Shown in pieces: positions 1 to 9,520 of a DNA stretch of 64,000 nucleotides; position 1 is the stretch's first letter; the number at the start of each line of letters is the position of its first letter. The DNA lies in contig JARKQN010000022.1 in NCBI GenBank assembly GCA_029974835.1, positions 1 to 64,000 of the forward strand, given 5' to 3'. A model generated the notes under the pieces. It made no database searches and had not been told where the DNA came from. It was given only the letters and a program-made list of their open reading frames with translations. Made by a program: the position numbers and the translations under genes. This DNA comes from Bacteroidales bacterium. Its GTDB lineage: Bacteria; Bacteroidota; Bacteroidia; Bacteroidales; VadinHA17.

Positions 1-28
1 GTCTGTTACGACTTAAGGCCACCTGTTG

Positions 29-571
29 TTGCTCCGGCAGGAGCAAAATATCTTTAACCACGGGCGCAGCCCGTGGTGAGCAACCGCCCATACCGCTGCA
101 ACCCTGAAAGGGTTGAATATTCCATATCCCCTACGGGGAATTTATATGGATGATTAATCCCATTGGGCTTTAAGACCTGAACCCCTACGGGGTACAGGTT
201 ATATGAGAATTTTGGGTTCGAATATCCGGATACGAAATTAGCTTCACTGGAGTTATCACTGGAATTTTCTTATTGCCCGTAGGGCATAAGGTCTTGTAAC
301 AGATAATGAAAAAAAGAGTGTTTTTTACCTCGTAGAGGTTAAGGATAATTACTCTTACTTTCTTTGCCTGCCCTAAGAATCGAGCCTCTGGGTGCTCCCG
401 ATTCTCGGAACATCGCTTTGCTTCGTGTGCTCTCCAATATCAAGGGAATTCACTTCGATACATACGACCTGAGCCCTGTGCCCTGAGCCCTGAGCAAAAG
501 GATTAACCCCCAAACCCCCTGAAAGTGGGCTTAAATATCATTCATTTCTAAATAAATAGCTCCGTAGGAGC
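29..571. repeat. Cluster of short, mutually unrelated palindromic hairpins in a gene-free region
   Basis: Perfect short stems with 3-4 nt loops: TTGCTCC-GGCA-GGAGCAA (29-46), CCACGGGC-GCA-GCCCGTGG (58-76), CAACCCT-GAA-AGGGTTG (99-115), TCCATAT..CCCC-TAC-GGGG..ATATGGA (121-150), ACCTG-a-ACCCC-TAC-GGGGT-a-CAGGT (175-199), TGCCC-GTA-GGGCA (274-286), ACCTC-GTA-GAGGT (327-339), GCTCC-GTA-GGAGC (559-571). No ORF in the track before 731. Confidence 0.8.
468..495. repeat. 4x 7-bp tandem repeat CCTG(A/T)GC
   Basis: cctgagc cctgtgc cctgagc cctgagc read directly. Confidence 0.8.
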
Positions 572-730
572 GACATATTTGTAGCAAGGTATTCAATTCA
601 AACAATTTTTAGCGTCGGGACAAGCGTTTTATTTGAAAACGAAATCCCTGCATAACCGGCAATTGTGCAACCCAAAATCGTCGTCTGCCTCTCTTTTTTA
701 TACCTTTGTGCCGCATATCACCTCAACTGA

Positions 731-2056
731 ATGGCTGAGAAAAAACTATATATCGAAACTTACGGCTGCCAGATGAACGTGGCCGACAGCGAAATCGTGG
801 CGTCGGTTATGAAGGAGGCAGGATACACCATCACGCGCGAAATCTCCGCTGCCGACCTTATTCTGATAAACACCTGTTCGATCCGTGAAAACGCCGAGCA
901 GAAAGTAATGGGAAGACTAAAGGAAATGAAGGCACTGAAAAGAAAAAATCCTTCCCTTACGATCGGCGTGATAGGTTGCATGGCCGAACGTCTCAAAGAG
1001 TCGCTATTCGAAAAAGGCCTGCCCGTTGAACTGGTAGCCGGACCCGACGCATACAGAAATCTTCCCGAACTTGTAACGGATGCGGAGACAGGACAAAACA
1101 GGGTGAATGTAATCCTTTCCGACGAAGAGACCTACTCCGATATTGACCCTGTCCGCTCCACGGAAAACGGCGTAACTGCATTCATATCAATAATGAGAGG
1201 CTGCAATAATTTCTGCTCATACTGCGTGGTCCCTTACGTAAGGGGCAGGGAAAGAAGCCGCGATCCCGGCTCAATTGTAAATGAGGCAGCCGGCCTGTTC
1301 CGCAGCGGATACCGCGAGGTGACTCTTATAGGCCAGAACGTAAACTCATGGCAGTGGCAGGAGAATGGCAGGCCGGTACATTTCCCCGAACTTCTTCGCA
1401 GAGTGGCAGCAACCGACCCCCTTCTGAGGGTGAGATTCTCCACGTCACATCCGAAAGACCTCTCCGACGAACTTCTTGACGTTATTGCTTCACATGAAAA
1501 TATCTGTAAGCACATACACCTTCCCGTCCAGAGCGGAAGCACACGCATACTTAAGCTGATGAACAGGCAATATACCCGCGAATGGTATCTGGGCCGCATT
1601 GAAGCCATAAGGAGAATCATACCCGGATGCTCCGTTTCAACAGATATAATTGCAGGGTTTTGCACTGAAACGGAGGAGGATCATCTGCAGACATTATCAC
1701 TTATGGAAACAGCCGGCTTCGACTTTGCCTATATGTTCAAATACAATGAAAGGCCCGGCACCGGTGCTGCAAAAAAACTGCCTGATGATGTGCCCGACGA
1801 AGTAAAAACACGTCGGCTGAATGAAATTATCAGCCTGCAGAACAGGCTCTCTGCCGAAAGCAAGAAAGCCGACATTGGAAAAGTGTACCGTGTTCTTGCC
1901 GAAGGCACTTCAAAAAGATCGGCCGGCCATCTCTTCGGACGTAACTCGCAGAATAAAGTGGTTGTTTTCCCGAAGGGCAACATCAAAACCGGTGATTATG
2001 TTGATGTTATTATCAGGAAAGCAACATCGGCAACCCTGAGCGGTGATATTGTGTAA
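731..2056 (+). CDS. miaB: tRNA-2-methylthio-N6-dimethylallyladenosine synthase MiaB
   Basis: MAEKKLYIETYGCQMNVADSEIV N-terminus; radical SAM motif RGCNNFCSYCVVPYVRGRERSR; TRAM-like C-terminus. Confidence 0.96.
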   Translation: MAEKKLYIETYGCQMNVADSEIVASVMKEAGYTITREISAADLILINTCSIRENAEQKVMGRLKEMKALKRKNPSLTIGVIGCMAERLKESLFEKGLPVELVAGPDAYRNLPELVTDAETGQNRVNVILSDEETYSDIDPVRSTENGVTAFISIMRGCNNFCSYCVVPYVRGRERSRDPGSIVNEAAGLFRSGYREVTLIGQNVNSWQWQENGRPVHFPELLRRVAATDPLLRVRFSTSHPKDLSDELLDVIASHENICKHIHLPVQSGSTRILKLMNRQYTREWYLGRIEAIRRIIPGCSVSTDIIAGFCTETEEDHLQTLSLMETAGFDFAYMFKYNERPGTGAAKKLPDDVPDEVKTRRLNEIISLQNRLSAESKKADIGKVYRVLAEGTSKRSAGHLFGRNSQNKVVVFPKGNIKTGDYVDVIIRKATSATLSGDIV

Positions 2057-2114
2057 TTACCTGCTGCCAAAATCCGTCAATAAATTGTAAATTGCATCCG
2101 GTAACAGGTCAGCC

Positions 2115-2825
2115 ATGAGATATTTCGCATTTATTGCAATCGTATTGTCGGTTACAGTGTCAAACCCTCTTGCCGGACAGAAACCGGGCAAAAATTATGT
2201 TGTGTCCGGCAGGGTTACCGATGCTTCAGAAACCCCGTTAAACGGTGCAGTGATACTTATAAACAATAAGGCAACCGAAGTCAAGACCGATGAAAAGGGG
2301 ATTTACCGGGTAAGAGTCAGGCCTTCAGATACATTAATATCTGCGTTTTTCATTAAGGCCGGCATGAAGGAAGAAAGACTCGACGGCAGAACCGTCATCG
2401 ATTTCAGGCTTTCGGGTAACACAGCAGGCAGGCAGACCGGGAATATATCAGAGGCTGATGAACAGGAAATAAATGTGGGGTACGGTACAGTGAAAAGGAA
2501 GGACCTTACAACTTCCGTTGGACGGATAAACGGGTCTGCCGGCAAGTACGCTTCCTATTCAAACATTTACGACATGATTAAGGGAGAAGTGCCTGGCGTG
2601 CAGGTTTCGGGTAAAAAGATAACCATACAGGGCCCGACTTCAATTAACATGAGTACCGACCCGCTGATAATTGTAAACGGTATTGAAACATCATCAATTG
2701 ACGATATTTCTCCCCAGCAGGTAAAATCAATTGAAGTGCTTAAAGGGTCATCCGCATCCATTTACGGGTCGAGAGGGGCCAACGGTGTGATTCTTATCAC
2801 CCTTACCGGATCGGAAAGGAAATAG
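2115..2825 (+). CDS. CarboxypepD_reg-like plus TonB-dependent receptor plug domain protein with no beta-barrel
   Basis: Signal peptide; VVSGRVTDASETPLNGAVILI; plug motifs INVGYGTVKRKDLTTSVGRI, DPLIIVNGIE, IEVLKGSSASIYGSRGANGVILITL; stops at 236 aa. Confidence 0.85.
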   Translation: MRYFAFIAIVLSVTVSNPLAGQKPGKNYVVSGRVTDASETPLNGAVILINNKATEVKTDEKGIYRVRVRPSDTLISAFFIKAGMKEERLDGRTVIDFRLSGNTAGRQTGNISEADEQEINVGYGTVKRKDLTTSVGRINGSAGKYASYSNIYDMIKGEVPGVQVSGKKITIQGPTSINMSTDPLIIVNGIETSSIDDISPQQVKSIEVLKGSSASIYGSRGANGVILITLTGSERK

Positions 2826-2830
2826 CCTGT

Positions 2831-4588
2831 TTACCGCGCGGGCTTACGGATGGAAATCATCAGCTCATCCAGTTGTTTAGCCGAAATTTCCGCCGGGGAA
2901 TCGAGCATAATATCCCTTCCTGAGTTGTTTTTCGGGAATGCAATCACTTCCCTGATTGAATCTTCGCCTGCGAAAAGGGCCGTCCATCTGTCGAAACCGA
3001 AGGCAATACCACCGTGAGGCGGTGCGCCGTACCTGAAGGCGTTTATAAGAAATCCGAACTGTGCTTCAGCCTCATCAGGTGTAAAACCGAGTGCCCTGAA
3101 CATCCTCCGCTGAACATCTGAATCGTGTATCCTTACCGAGCCGCCGCCGATCTCCGTTCCGTTGATTACAAGATCGTAAGCGTTAGCTCTTACCGCTGCA
3201 GGATCGGTTTCGAGCAGGGGCAGATCTTCCGGCAAAGGAGAAGTGAAGGGATGATGCTTTGCAAAGAAACGCTTCTCTTCCTCATCCCACTCAAGAAGAG
3301 GAAAGCCGGTGACCCACAGCGGCCTGAAAACATTCCTGTCTCTCAGTCCGAGCCTGTTACCCATTTCCAGCCTCAGTTCAGAAAGTGCGGTCAGTGTCTT
3401 TTCGCGCCTGCCCGACATGATCAGAATGAGAGAACCCGGTTCCGCAGCTGCCTTCTCAACTATTGCTTTTAACTCTTCAGGAGTATAATACTTCTCAACC
3501 GATGACTTCACCGTTCCGTCAACACCATATTTTATTGCAACCAGTCCGGATGCTCCCACCTGCGGCCTCCTGACAAATTCTGTCAGTTCGTCAGTCTGCT
3601 TTCTGGAATATTCCGAACATCCCGGAGCGGAGATACAACCCGTGAATTCGGCCTGATCGAACATTGCAAAACCTTTTCCCCTTACCTCAGAGGTTATATC
3701 ATGTATTTCCATGCCAAACCTCAGGTCGGGCTTGTCGGTTCCGTAACGGCTCATGGCATCAGCGTAATTCATCCTCGGGAAATCCTCCCTGATGTCGATA
3801 CCTTTTATTTCCCTGAACAGGTGTTTTGCCAGCCCTTCGAAGGTCTGCAGTATATCATTCTGTTCCACGAAAGACATCTCGCAGTCGATCTGTGTAAATT
3901 CGGGCTGACGGTCGGAGCGCAGGTCCTCATCGCGGAAACATCTTACCAGCTGAAAATATCTGTCGAATCCTGCAACCATCAGCAGTTGCTTGAATGTCTG
4001 TGGCGATTGCGGCAGGGCATAGAACGTACCCGGCTGAAGCCTTGAGGGAACAACGAAATCGCGGGCTCCCTCAGGTGTGGATTTTATCAGTACAGGCGTC
4101 TCTATCTCAAGAAATCCCATCGAGTCGAGATATTTTCTCACTTCCCGGGCCATCCTGTGCCGGAGTATCATATTATCCCTCAGGCACGGTCTTCTGAGGT
4201 CGAGATACCTGAATTTCATCCTCAGCTCCTCTCCTCCGTCCGTTTCGTCCTCAATGGTAAAAGGTGGTATTTCACTGTTGTTCAAAACATTGAACTCTTC
4301 AACCACTATTTCTATTTCACCCGTCGGGATTTTCTGGTTTTTATTGCTTCTTTCCCTCACCACACCGGTGGCCGAAACAACGAATTCCCTGCCGAGTTCC
4401 CTTGCCCTGTTGCAGAGATCTGCATTATTTTCCATACTAAAGACAAGCTGCGTTATTCCATACCTGTCGCGCAGGTCGATGAAAGTCATTCCCCCGAAAT
4501 CTCTCGATCTCTGAACCCAGCCGCAGAGAGTGACCCTGCTGCCGCTATCCTTAAGTCTGAGCTCACCGCAAGTGTGTGTCCTGTACAT
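2831..4588 (-). CDS. aspS: Aspartyl-tRNA synthetase
   Basis: [50 protein letters not shown]; class II motifs [25 protein letters not shown] and GIAFGFDRW. Confidence 0.97.
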   Translation of the reverse strand: MYRTHTCGELRLKDSGSRVTLCGWVQRSRDFGGMTFIDLRDRYGITQLVFSMENNADLCNRARELGREFVVSATGVVRERSNKNQKIPTGEIEIVVEEFNVLNNSEIPPFTIEDETDGGEELRMKFRYLDLRRPCLRDNMILRHRMAREVRKYLDSMGFLEIETPVLIKSTPEGARDFVVPSRLQPGTFYALPQSPQTFKQLLMVAGFDRYFQLVRCFRDEDLRSDRQPEFTQIDCEMSFVEQNDILQTFEGLAKHLFREIKGIDIREDFPRMNYADAMSRYGTDKPDLRFGMEIHDITSEVRGKGFAMFDQAEFTGCISAPGCSEYSRKQTDELTEFVRRPQVGASGLVAIKYGVDGTVKSSVEKYYTPEELKAIVEKAAAEPGSLILIMSGRREKTLTALSELRLEMGNRLGLRDRNVFRPLWVTGFPLLEWDEEEKRFFAKHHPFTSPLPEDLPLLETDPAAVRANAYDLVINGTEIGGGSVRIHDSDVQRRMFRALGFTPDEAEAQFGFLINAFRYGAPPHGGIAFGFDRWTALFAGEDSIREVIAFPKNNSGRDIMLDSPAEISAKQLDELMISIRKPAR

Positions 4589-4715
4589 TCGATCAAAATT
4601 TCAGCAAAAATAAGAAAATAGTTCCTGCATCACTTACAGCAGTGTATAAAACACTTCCCGGGCCTCCTCTTCCTGCTTGTATTTTCTTATTACCTTTGCC
4701 TGAAGTACCGATCCG

Positions 4716-5174
4716 ATGAAAGAGGCGCAAGCAGATGAGATGTATATGAAGGCTGCCATGGATGAGGCCTTTAAGGCGCTTGACAAAGACGAAGTGCCTG
4801 TTGGGGCCGTGATTGTTGCCGGAGGAAGGATAATTGCCAGGGCGCATAATCTCACCGAAACGCTGAATGACCCTACTGCCCATGCGGAAATGCAGGCCAT
4901 AACCGCTGCGGCGAACTTTCTCGGAGGGAAATACCTTTCGGGATGTACCATTTATATAACTGTTGAGCCGTGCCCGATGTGCGCCGGTGCCCTTAACTGG
5001 AGCCAGATAGATGAAGTGGTTTACGGGGCGCCCGATTTAAAAAGAGGCTACAGGACTATCTCCGCAGACATGCTTCACCCGAAAACAAAAGTGAGAAACG
5101 GTATCCTTGAAAAGGAATGCAGCGAAATAATGACCGGCTTCTTCGGCACTAAAAGGAAGACCAGGCTTAAATGA
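4716..5174 (+). CDS. tadA: Nucleoside deaminase, TadA/CDA family (tRNA adenosine deaminase-like)
   Basis: HAEMQAI and PCPMCAGALNWSQIDEVVYGAPD zinc motifs. Confidence 0.87.
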   Translation: MKEAQADEMYMKAAMDEAFKALDKDEVPVGAVIVAGGRIIARAHNLTETLNDPTAHAEMQAITAAANFLGGKYLSGCTIYITVEPCPMCAGALNWSQIDEVVYGAPDLKRGYRTISADMLHPKTKVRNGILEKECSEIMTGFFGTKRKTRLK

Positions 5175-5195
5175 GAATCTTAAAAACCTGAAAAA

Positions 5196-5696
5196 ATGAT
5201 AATTGAGAACAGCAAGGCAATTATAAGCATGAGGATAAAGCTCTTTGCCGTTACGGTACTCTTTATTGTCTACATCATTCTGGCCTATTTTGCCAAAGTC
5301 ATCAGGTTCCCGGTGCTTGGACTGACAGACACATGGATGACATTGATTCTCATTGCCCTCTATTTCCTTTACCTGGTATACCCTATGGCTCTTAATTACC
5401 AGTATATCTATTATTCGGATGAAGGGGAAAAACTGGTCTTCAGGTTTTTTGTCGCCGGCTTTATAGGCGGCAAAAAGAATTCAATCGAAATCAACAAGAC
5501 GGATTATGCAGGTTACCGGAGTGAAAAGAGAATGTTCGGACTGATGCATAGTGTGATTCTGTTTCAGAATGTCAAAGGGGGGATAGCCAAATATCCTCCT
5601 GTTTACATAAGTCTCCTGAAAAAGGAAGAGAGAAAAAAACTGCTTTACTCTCTTTACCGCCACGCTCCGGCCGATGCCAGGGAGATAAAAGAATAA
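5196..5696 (+). CDS. Two-TM hypothetical membrane protein with bPH-like C-terminal half
   Basis: Two N-terminal hydrophobic segments followed by a short soluble domain; no diagnostic motif. Confidence 0.6.
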   Translation: MIIENSKAIISMRIKLFAVTVLFIVYIILAYFAKVIRFPVLGLTDTWMTLILIALYFLYLVYPMALNYQYIYYSDEGEKLVFRFFVAGFIGGKKNSIEINKTDYAGYRSEKRMFGLMHSVILFQNVKGGIAKYPPVYISLLKKEERKKLLYSLYRHAPADAREIKE

Positions 5697-5777
5697 TATG
5701 AGTAAAATCATTTTTAATGTACTGTAAACGAACAACCTTTGTGTCAGTTTTTTCTTTTTAAACCAAAATTCCAACCC

Positions 5778-7115
5778 ATGAACGTAGACAAAATAATGAG
5801 CAGCCTCGAGAAGAAGCATCCCGGCGAGGTTGAATATCTTCAGGCAGTGCGCGAAGTGCTTGAATCGATTGAGGAAGTGTACAACGAAAATCCGCAGTTT
5901 GAAGCTGCAGGCATTATTGAACGGATTGTGGAGCCCGACAGGGTGATCATTTTTAAAGTGCCATGGGCCGACGATGAAGGCAATGTTAATGTTAACCTTG
6001 GATACAGGATTCAGTTCAACAACGCCATCGGACCGTACAAGGGAGGCCTCAGGTTCCACCCGAGCGTCAACCTCTCCATTCTGAAGTTTCTCGGCTTCGA
6101 ACAGATATTCAAGAACTCTCTTACAACATTGCCTATGGGAGGAGCCAAGGGCGGATCGGATTTCAATCCCAAAGGCAAATCGAATGCCGAAATTATGCGT
6201 TTCTGCCAGTCTTTTATGCTTGAACTCTGGAAACATATCGGCCCTGAAATAGATGTTCCTGCAGGAGACATCGGAGTGGGAGGCCGCGAAATCGGTTTTC
6301 TCTACGGTATGTACAAGAGACTGAAGGGAGACCACACCGGAGTCCTTACAGGCAAAGGAATCAACTGGGGCGGATCACTTATCAGGCCTGAGGCTACAGG
6401 TTTCGGTTGTGTATATTTTGCCAGCGAGATGCTAGCCACACGCGGAGAGTCGTTTGCCGGAAAAAGAGTGGCCATATCCGGATTCGGCAATGTGGCATGG
6501 GGTGCAGCCCTTAAAGCAACAGAACTTGGCGGAAAAGTTGTAACCATCTCCGGCCCCGACGGATATATCTACGACCCTGAGGGCATTTCGGGAAAGAAAA
6601 TCGAATATATGCTCGAACTGAGAGCATCAAACGAAGATATCGTCAGTCCCTACGCAAAGGAGTTCCCCGGCAGTGAGTTCCATCAGGGGAAAAGACCATG
6701 GGAGGTGAAGGTAGATATCGCCCTGCCATGCGCAACACAGAACGAACTGGATGAGAATGACGCAAAAAACCTGGTAAATAACGGATGTATCTGCGTATGC
6801 GAAGGTGCAAATATGCCCAGCACACCTGGAGCAATTGAGATTTTCCAGAACAACGGCCTTCTCTTTGCACCGGGTAAAGCTGCTAACGCCGGCGGTGTGG
6901 CAACATCAGGACTGGAAATGTCGCAGAATTCGATGAAGCTCAGCTGGAGCAAAAACGAGGTTGACAGCCGGCTTCACGAAATAATGAAAAACATACATAT
7001 CCAGTGCGTTAAGAACGGAAAGCGCCAGGACGGATACGTTGATTACGTTAAAGGAGCAAATATTGCCGGATTCCTTAAGGTGGCAAACGCCATGCTCGAC
7101 ATGGGTCTCATCTGA
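5778..7115 (+). CDS. gdhA: NADP-specific glutamate dehydrogenase
   Basis: KGGLRFHPSVNLSILKFLGFEQIFKNSLTTLPMGGAKGGSDFNPKGKS; GFGNVAWGAALKATELGGKVVTISGPDG. Internal ATG (MNVDKIMSS) preferred over the track start at 5739. Confidence 0.96.
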   Translation: MNVDKIMSSLEKKHPGEVEYLQAVREVLESIEEVYNENPQFEAAGIIERIVEPDRVIIFKVPWADDEGNVNVNLGYRIQFNNAIGPYKGGLRFHPSVNLSILKFLGFEQIFKNSLTTLPMGGAKGGSDFNPKGKSNAEIMRFCQSFMLELWKHIGPEIDVPAGDIGVGGREIGFLYGMYKRLKGDHTGVLTGKGINWGGSLIRPEATGFGCVYFASEMLATRGESFAGKRVAISGFGNVAWGAALKATELGGKVVTISGPDGYIYDPEGISGKKIEYMLELRASNEDIVSPYAKEFPGSEFHQGKRPWEVKVDIALPCATQNELDENDAKNLVNNGCICVCEGANMPSTPGAIEIFQNNGLLFAPGKAANAGGVATSGLEMSQNSMKLSWSKNEVDSRLHEIMKNIHIQCVKNGKRQDGYVDYVKGANIAGFLKVANAMLDMGLI

Positions 7116-7127
7116 TTCCGGCTGCTG

Positions 7128-7168
7128 TCTGCCTGTAAACTCTGTACAGGCAGATTAAATTTTTAATC
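7128..7168 (+). terminator. Terminator-like hairpin downstream of gdhA
   Basis: TCTGCCTGTA-aactctg-TACAGGCAGA (10-bp perfect stem, 7128-7154) followed by TTAAATTTTT; adjacent palindrome GATTAAA-TT-TTTAATC (7153-7168). Confidence 0.75.
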
Positions 7169-7177
7169 AAAATCAGG

Positions 7178-7256
7178 GAAGAGGCTGTCCCAAAACAGGG
7201 TTAACTACAGAAGTTTTGTGCGGTTAACCGATTTTAGGCTTTGGGGAAGCCTCTTC
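7178..7256. repeat. Second structured intergenic element, terminator-like or an IS/MITE-end-like inverted repeat
   Basis: GAAGAGGCT (7178-7186) pairs with AGCCTCTTC (7248-7256); inner CCCAAA/TTTGGG and repeated GTTAAC; followed by TGTTTTTTCTTT. Confidence 0.6.
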
Positions 7257-7411
7257 TGTTTTTTCTTTAACACCAGGAAAAAATAAATACTTCTTCTACG
7301 GCCGGTTATTACTTAATGCCTCAGCCATGCGTCCCCTTCAGAGAGGTTACAGGGTAAACAACCTGATAAAAATTTTTTCTATATTTGTTCTATGTCTCAT
7401 TCCCGCGTGCT

Positions 7412-8521
7412 ATGGAAGAAATACCTCTTAAGTACAAAATCGCTCTCAGCCTTATTCCCCGTATCGGCGATATAAACGCCCGCAAGCTTGTTTCGTATAT
7501 CGGCAGCGTGGAGGGGGTTTTCCGCGAACCGTACCGATCCCTGATAAAAATTCCGGGCATCGGCTCCTCCCTTGCCAGATATATAAGCGATAAATCATAC
7601 CTCAAAACGGCAGAAAAGGAGGCTGAATTTGTTGAAAAGAAAAAAATCAGGACCTTTTTCTATCTCGACAACGACTATCCCTACAGGCTTAAACAGTGCG
7701 ACGACTCGCCCGTACTATTCTTTTTCAAAGGAAACTGCGACCTCAATGCACCCAGAATTCTAAGCATCGTTGGAACAAGAAATGCCACTTCAAGGGGCAG
7801 GGAGATTTGCGACCGCATCATCACCGGACTTGCAGCTGACAATCCCGGGCTGGTGATAGTCAGCGGACTCGCATACGGGATAGACATTGCGGCACATAAA
7901 AGCGCCCTTGCAAATAAGCTTCCCACCATCGGTGTTCTGGGACATGGATTCAATGCCCTTTATCCGTCCGTCCACAGGCCGGTGGCAGCTTCGATGCTGG
8001 AAAACGGGGGCCTTATTACAGATTTCAGGTCGGATGAGAAGCCCGAGCGAAACAATTTCATAAAAAGAAACAGGATTATTGCCGGAATATCCGATGCTAC
8101 GCTGGTAGTGGAATCTGCTGTGGAAGGCGGGGCACTTATAACGGCCGATATAGCCAACTCTTACAACAGGGATGTCTTTGCAGTACCCGGCAGAGTAGAC
8201 GATACCTGGTCGGGAGGCTGTAATAACCTGATAAAAAGAAACAAGGCGGCACTTGTTGAGAATCATGAGGATATTGAATATTTACTCGACTGGAAGCCTC
8301 AGAAAGCTCCTGCTCCCGTGCAAAGGGTTCTTTTCTCAGAACTTACCGGTGAAGAGAAGAAAATATTTGAAATTCTCGCAAAAGAAGGAGAGATGAACAT
8401 TGATCCTTTATCGAGGGAGTCCGGTATCCCGGTTCAGAAACTGTCGACACTTCTCCTTAATATGGAATTCAACGGAATTGTTAAAAGTCGTCCCGGTAAC
8501 ATGTACGGGGTTTCCTCATAA
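7412..8521 (+). CDS. dprA: DNA-processing protein DprA
   Basis: SIVGTRNATSRGREICDRII, VSGLAYGIDIAAHKSAL, TIGVLGHGFNALYPSVH; C-terminal winged-helix. Start set at MEEIPLKYK. Confidence 0.94.
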   Translation: MEEIPLKYKIALSLIPRIGDINARKLVSYIGSVEGVFREPYRSLIKIPGIGSSLARYISDKSYLKTAEKEAEFVEKKKIRTFFYLDNDYPYRLKQCDDSPVLFFFKGNCDLNAPRILSIVGTRNATSRGREICDRIITGLAADNPGLVIVSGLAYGIDIAAHKSALANKLPTIGVLGHGFNALYPSVHRPVAASMLENGGLITDFRSDEKPERNNFIKRNRIIAGISDATLVVESAVEGGALITADIANSYNRDVFAVPGRVDDTWSGGCNNLIKRNKAALVENHEDIEYLLDWKPQKAPAPVQRVLFSELTGEEKKIFEILAKEGEMNIDPLSRESGIPVQKLSTLLLNMEFNGIVKSRPGNMYGVSS

Positions 8522-8746
8522 TATAACTAATAATTTATTCCGCACTAAGAAAAAGGTCTGTATTTCAGGGAAGTCTGTACTACGGCTTCCGGCTAATGCT
8601 TTCAATCATTAATCAGATTATAATATTGTATATGAATATCTTAAATGCGCCGTAAGATTGTTTTGTTTCGCTGTGATTGATAATTGAAAGTTATTTTAAG
8701 ATATGTTTCCTATTTTTGATAAATTCGCATGCTTTTAAATGTGTTT

Positions 8747-9520
8747 ATGAGATTTATTGACACACATACACACATCTATCTGCCGGAATTTGACGGCGAC
8801 AGGGATGATGCCGTTAAGAGAGCAATCGATAACGGTGTTGTAAAACTGCTTATGCCCGACATTGATGTCAGGTCGGCTCCGTCAATGGTTTCTGCAGCCG
8901 AACGCTACAAAGGCACCTGCATGATGATGGCCGGGCTGCATCCCTCCTCGGTGCAGGCCGACTACCTGGAACAGCTCAGGGAGAAAGAAATACTTGCAGC
9001 CGACAGAAGGGTTATTGCCATAGGGGAAACGGGAATTGACCTTTACAGGGATACGACCTATGCTGACGAACAGGTTATTTCGTTCAGGCGCCACCTGGAG
9101 TGGGCTGTAGAGTTCAACCTGCCTGCTGTCGTACATGTCAGAAAGGCTTTCCCCGAAGTCTTCAGCGTTATGAAACAATTTAAGGGAACCCGCCTCCGGG
9201 GAGTCTTCCATGCTTTCTCCGGCGGTATAGAAGAAGCCCGAAAGGCTATCTCATTTAACTTTATGCTGGGCATCGGTGGCGTGGTGACATTTAAAAATTC
9301 ATCTCTCGGCAAAATCGTATCGGAAACCGGCCCTGATCATATTCTCCTCGAAACCGACTCGCCGTTTCTCGCCCCGGTACCCTTCAGGGGAAAGAGAAAT
9401 GAAAGTGCCTATATACCTCTCATCAACAGGAAAGTGGCAGAAATATTTGGTACAAGCGAAGAAAAATGTGCTGAAATAACAACAGGCAATGCACTAAAAA
9501 TGTTTGGAAAAGATGAATAA
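8747..9520 (+). CDS. TatD-family metal-dependent hydrolase
   Basis: MRFIDTHTHIYLPEFDGDRD, GETGIDLYRDTTYADEQ, LLETDSPFLAPVPFRGKRNE. Confidence 0.93.
   Translation: MRFIDTHTHIYLPEFDGDRDDAVKRAIDNGVVKLLMPDIDVRSAPSMVSAAERYKGTCMMMAGLHPSSVQADYLEQLREKEILAADRRVIAIGETGIDLYRDTTYADEQVISFRRHLEWAVEFNLPAVVHVRKAFPEVFSVMKQFKGTRLRGVFHAFSGGIEEARKAISFNFMLGIGGVVTFKNSSLGKIVSETGPDHILLETDSPFLAPVPFRGKRNESAYIPLINRKVAEIFGTSEEKCAEITTGNALKMFGKDE

Noticed and set aside
29-571. Possible CRISPR array in the 5' region
   Set aside because: The palindromes differ in sequence and spacing; there is no constant direct repeat with unique spacers and no cas genes.
5739-5777. Upstream start for gdhA (MCQFFLFKPKFQP-)
   Set aside because: This extension overlaps promoter-like sequence and is not part of the GDH family N-terminus; ATG 5778 is more plausible.
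5481-6335. 284-aa minus-strand ORF
   Set aside because: Antisense to the well-supported 5196-5696 gene and gdhA; no recognisable domain; typical shadow ORF.
7560-8160. Antisense ORFs across dprA (7681-7953, 7790-8266, 7960-8157)
   Set aside because: Overlap a clearly coding dprA and lack domains.
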